A DNA stretch of 64,000 nt from Angomonas deanei. Taxonomy: Eukaryota > Euglenozoa > Kinetoplastea > Trypanosomatida > Trypanosomatidae. The notes beneath the pieces are model-generated. The model worked only from the letters and a program-made list of their open reading frames with translations. It was not told the origin of the DNA and searched no databases. Both the position numbers and the translations under genes were made by a program. The stretch covers positions 230,001 to 294,000 of the forward strand of contig LR877172.1 of the NCBI GenBank assembly GCA_903995115.1. The letters are read 5' to 3'. Of the stretch, positions 61,018 through 64,000 are shown piece after piece; positions within the stretch are counted from its first letter, which is position 1, and the number at the start of each line of letters is the position of its first letter.

Positions 61018-62781
61018 TTATAGTTTACCGTCCTTGGCAGCCTTTTCTATAAGTGGCTTCGCCGCCGCCGGGGGCACTATCTTCACACTACGGACCGTCT
61101 TGAGCACATTGCTGATCGCCTCCTTCAGGGGCGCCTCCTCCGCGTACAACCAGCGCTGCTTCTTGATGATTTCTACTATCGCCTCGGCCGCGTCCTTTCC
61201 GCCCTCGGCGACGACGACGACGTCCACCTCAGAGAGTGGGACCGCCGCCGGTCGGGGGACGTGCTGGGCGAGCTCATCCTTGGCGGGCGCCTTGAACAGC
61301 TGCCCCGCCGCGTAGGCCTGACTAGCGGCATCCTTCGTGTAGTTGTGGCGCTTCTTGAAGCCAAACCCAGACACGTGGCGGCGGCCATACATGCGGTGCG
61401 AGAGGGCGGTGGGCAGTCCTACGCGGGTGGGGAGTGGCTTCTGCACACGGTTGACATCTTCCTCGATGATGTCCATCGGACCTACGCTGCCGCTGTTGGG
61501 GGCGGAGACGACATCCCAGGCGCGGGTGAGGGCGCCGTCCGCCAGGCGATGGTGGCGGGAGCCGTAGAGGCGCGCCGACTGACGGATCTGATCCGCCTCT
61601 CCCTCCGTACCAGTGATGATGAGCGCCGCACTCTTTCCGTCCGCGGCGAGCACGGACTCTCCGGGGAGGGTGACGATGCCTTTATCGTCGGCGTAGAACC
61701 CCCAGCGAGCGCACAAGGTGGCGGTCGTGTCGAGCAGCAGGTCGCAGCTGCCCTCCCCGCCAATGATGCCCTTCATGGGAATACTGTACGGCTCTAGGGC
61801 GACGAAGCGGTTGTGCTTCAGGCTCATATCCGCTGGGCGAGGGCCGCCGAACTCCTCTACAATGCGGGGCGCCTCAAAGTCGTAGGCAGGCGCGTGGTAG
61901 ACTAGCACGCCAGGGCGGCGCCACGCCCACTCGTCTATCGGTGACTGGGAGACGCGCTTGACTAGCATGATCTCCTGCTGCGCCACGTAGTTCTGCTTAC
62001 GGATCGCAGCGAGGGAGAGGAAGTAGGCGTGGGAGGGGTTGTCGGTGATGACACGGTACGGGGTGCCGGTGGGGCCGCTGCCGAACACACCGTCCACTAG
62101 GTAGAAGCGGAGGCCCTGGCCGAGGTGGTACTGCACCTCCCTCAGCACACGCTTCCCGTGGAGGACGGACAGCTCCTTGTAGCCCTCGTTCATGGGGTTC
62201 TTGATACGACGGTGCATCTCGTGCTCCTTGGTGTGAGGGAAGGTGAGGCGCTGCAGCGGCTTCTCTCCCTCCTTCTTGGCGGTCCCAAAGTTCACTCTAA
62301 GTGCGCCCGTCTTCTTGTCTCGTGTCCCCCACGCGCGGCCACGCACCTCGAAGGGTCGCATGTTGTACTCTCCTGTCCCGTACGTGTAGCGCCAGACGTT
62401 GGACCACATGCCAGCGTTGGCGTAGTCGCCCACCTGAGACCAGTTCGACGCCAACGTGCTGCTGTTGGCATTCCACCACGGACCGGGATCCTCGTTCGTC
62501 TTGAGAAACAGCGACAGCGAGTCGTAACCCCACTCGTACATGCGGCGGAGAGGACTGTCATCCTTGCTCTGTCCCGCGGGTTGCACCTCGTGGCGGAAGA
62601 CCGGTTTCCTGCGCTCCTCCTCTGCGTCGGGGTTGCAACAAATTTCATTGAGGATGGACATCTGACCAGCGCTCTGTCCAGCGGTGGGCTTCAGCGCCTC
62701 GGCCATGTTGGCGTACCGCACCGACCGTCGCTGGGTGAGCAGCGAGGAGGTGCATATACCTAAAGTGGAAACACGCATCAT
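61018..62781 (-). CDS. Mitochondrial protein with a PEPCK-like but probably non-catalytic fold
   Basis: 587 residues from the double ATG at 62781. A mitochondrial-type leader is visible (MMRVSTLGICTSSLLTQRRSVRYANM). In the middle, several segments come in the same order as in ATP-dependent phosphoenolpyruvate carboxykinase: a helix then LRFYLVDGVFGSG (PEPCK has VVDGYxGAD), PYRVITDNPSHAYFLSL (RVITExAWHxLF), GVLVYHAPAYDF (TIxNAPxF), and RFVALEPYSIPMKGIIGGEG (LIxGTxYAGExK). The kinase P-loop GLSGTGKT is not found, and the C-terminal third is unlike PEPCK (MYGRRHVSGFGFKKRHN, then an Ala/Lys-rich end). I read it as a PEPCK-derived or look-alike protein recruited to another role, possibly in a mitochondrial complex. 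GC-rich codons suggest good expression. The family call is tentative. Confidence 0.5.
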   Translation of the reverse strand: MMRVSTLGICTSSLLTQRRSVRYANMAEALKPTAGQSAGQMSILNEICCNPDAEEERRKPVFRHEVQPAGQSKDDSPLRRMYEWGYDSLSLFLKTNEDPGPWWNANSSTLASNWSQVGDYANAGMWSNVWRYTYGTGEYNMRPFEVRGRAWGTRDKKTGALRVNFGTAKKEGEKPLQRLTFPHTKEHEMHRRIKNPMNEGYKELSVLHGKRVLREVQYHLGQGLRFYLVDGVFGSGPTGTPYRVITDNPSHAYFLSLAAIRKQNYVAQQEIMLVKRVSQSPIDEWAWRRPGVLVYHAPAYDFEAPRIVEEFGGPRPADMSLKHNRFVALEPYSIPMKGIIGGEGSCDLLLDTTATLCARWGFYADDKGIVTLPGESVLAADGKSAALIITGTEGEADQIRQSARLYGSRHHRLADGALTRAWDVVSAPNSGSVGPMDIIEEDVNRVQKPLPTRVGLPTALSHRMYGRRHVSGFGFKKRHNYTKDAASQAYAAGQLFKAPAKDELAQHVPRPAAVPLSEVDVVVVAEGGKDAAEAIVEIIKKQRWLYAEEAPLKEAISNVLKTVRSVKIVPPAAAKPLIEKAAKDGKL

Positions 62782-63268
62782 TTTTTTATTGGATCTTTTC
62801 ACTATGATTCGTACAGATAAAGGCAACGTACGTGTATGCTACTAGTTCTTCAGAAACAAGAGATAAAGAGAGAAGCACAAGGTCTCCAAAGGAACAGAAG
62901 AAAAGACCAACACAATGCACACACACACACATTGGTTAATTCAATTCGACAGAAGCCGAGTTCTTTTATTTTTGATGTTTTGCCGTGTTGGGTAGATCAA
63001 GAACTGTGTTCAGTGATTTGCGAATTAAAAAAACAAAAGTAATAATAAAAAAACAAGCATTTATCCATTTTTTTTTTCTTCGTGAGAAAAAAGAAAATTC
63101 TATTGGCGGCAATCGGACCCGAACATAATAATAAAAAAAAAAAACCGCTGAATAATAATGAAAAACAAAAACAAATGAAAACAAAAGGGAGGGAGAAGCT
63201 TAGAAAAAGAGAAAAACGAACAGAAAAAAAAAAAAAGAAGAAAAAAAAGTTTTGGGTGTTAATTAGCA
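62782..63268. other. Intergenic region, AT-rich
   Basis: 487 bases between the PEPCK-like gene and the third MFS gene. Has a short CA repeat at about 62915-62930 and A-rich stretches at 63140-63250. No gene supported. Confidence 0.55.
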
Positions 63269-64000
63269 CTATTCTTTCTGCTCCTCGCCTTCATAAATAG
63301 GTTCTTCACTTGCCTCGGTGGTGAGTTCGTTGCGAATGCGAGCACGCTCCTTCATGACCTTGATGCACAGATTGCGGTAGCGCAGGTGGGAGAACACGTT
63401 GGTGGCGAAGGCGGTGGCGGAGAGGCAGATGAGGATGATGATGGGGGTCTGCACACACTCGCGGCCCAGACAGACCAGATCGCTGCCCTGCTTCTCAGCC
63501 TCCTTCGCATACCACTCGCCGTACAGACCTCGGTTGAAGACGATACCAGCAATCGCCATGGCGAGGAAGCAAAAGTTGTAGTGCTTGGCGCTGTCCTTCG
63601 CGTAGATGGTACGAGTGGAGAGGACGATGGAGGCGTTGATGAAACCGTTACCGAGGGCAATCAGGATGAACGCAAACGGGAGTGCCTGGGCGGGAAGGAC
63701 GAGGAAGAGGATCAGACTGAGAAGTACGGACACGGTTGGGGGAAACAGCGAGATGGTGATAGGAATGCGATCCTCCGCCTTTCGCTTCTGGGTCCAAATC
63801 TCAAACACGGACATCACCAAACGGCCCACGGCGCTACCGACACCGTTGAGGACGGTTAACAGGGAACGTAGCTCAGGGGAGATCTCGGACCCATGTAACG
63901 CGGAGAACACGTAGGCGGCGTTGAAGATAATGACGAACTCCGCACCGACAATCACAAAGAAGGACCAGAAGAGGGACCACAGTTCGGGGGTGAGGAGGTT
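63269..64000 (-). CDS. Nodulin-like MFS transporter, copy 3 (partial, runs off the window)
   Basis: The C-terminal 243 residues of a major facilitator protein; the frame is open to the last base and the N-terminal half lies outside. It aligns with helices 7-12 of the copies at 35.6-40.1 kb: EFVIIFNAAYVFSALHGSE (their VIVMYNAGTIYVARTGEQ), LLTVLNGVGSAVGRLVMSVFE, and the closing CLGRECVQTPIIILICLSATAF. It is far more diverged than copies 1 and 2 are from each other and has no near-identical DNA tract with them that I can see. The tail is acidic (SEEPIYEGEEQKE). Substrate unknown. Confidence 0.85.
   Translation of the reverse strand, partial: NLLTPELWSLFWSFFVIVGAEFVIIFNAAYVFSALHGSEISPELRSLLTVLNGVGSAVGRLVMSVFEIWTQKRKAEDRIPITISLFPPTVSVLLSLILFLVLPAQALPFAFILIALGNGFINASIVLSTRTIYAKDSAKHYNFCFLAMAIAGIVFNRGLYGEWYAKEAEKQGSDLVCLGRECVQTPIIILICLSATAFATNVFSHLRYRNLCIKVMKERARIRNELTTEASEEPIYEGEEQKE

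Noticed and set aside
16431-64000. Stop-codon reassignment, as in some trypanosomatids
   Set aside because: Many long genes (up to 1188 residues) are read with all three stops unused inside, and breaks are frame changes, not in-frame stops.
1-64000. Transposons, retroelements or viral fossils
   Set aside because: No reverse transcriptase, transposase, integrase or long terminal repeats recognised; the only repeats are paralogue tracts and A/T or AAT runs.

Overview
The window reads as nuclear DNA of a kinetoplastid flagellate, most likely a trypanosomatid. All protein genes recognised lie on the minus strand in one directional array, with no convincing introns. Gaps between genes are AT-rich and carry U-rich tracts ending in AG of the kind used for spliced-leader addition. 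The gene set includes kinetoplastid hallmarks: a kinetoplast-type DNA ligase (LIG k), two PIF1-like helicases with mitochondrial-looking N-termini, and a two-domain GST of the TDR1/Tc52 type. Genus cannot be fixed from sequence alone. The standard genetic code fits.

Layout, right to left in the direction of transcription: partial MFS transporter (63.3-64.0 kb, runs off the window); PEPCK-like mitochondrial protein; cytochrome b5 reductase-like protein; coiled-coil protein; Sec20-like SNARE; large calponin-homology-like/coiled-coil protein (52.2-57.3 kb); START-like membrane protein; two adjacent PIF1 helicases (40.9-48.2 kb); two adjacent nodulin-like MFS transporters (35.6-40.1 kb); TDR1; an AT-hook-like hypothetical; 14-3-3; OPA3-like protein; golgin-like tail-anchored coiled coil; a Cas4-like/DUF2779 nuclease (24.2-27.2 kb); a two-domain USP-like protein; a tubulin ligase-like (TTLL) enzyme; ERB1/BOP1; a mitochondrial protein of repeated modules; an LRR protein; LIG k; an Asn-rich hypothetical; a pumilio-repeat protein; a tRNA island (Ala, Leu, Gly) at 5.4-5.75 kb beside a G-rich island; ubiquitin E1; and ATG3.

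Themes: mitochondrial/kinetoplast DNA and RNA (LIG k, two PIF1, the DUF2779 nuclease, the modular protein), ribosome biogenesis (ERB1, pumilio protein), ubiquitin-like conjugation (UBA1, ATG3), membrane traffic (Sec20-like, golgin-like), cytoskeleton (TTLL, CH-like protein) and transport (three MFS copies). The item most worth following is the DUF2779 nuclease, a family I know from prokaryotes. It has a mitochondrial-type leader, an intact DnaQ-like exonuclease half and a Cas4-like half that seems to have lost catalytic residues.

Seven genes are split by single-base length changes, nine sites in all (eight extra bases, one missing), nearly all at homopolymer runs. Each gene's total length returns to a multiple of three once these are counted. 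I treat them as probable sequence errors, with genuine pseudogenes or programmed frameshifting as alternatives.
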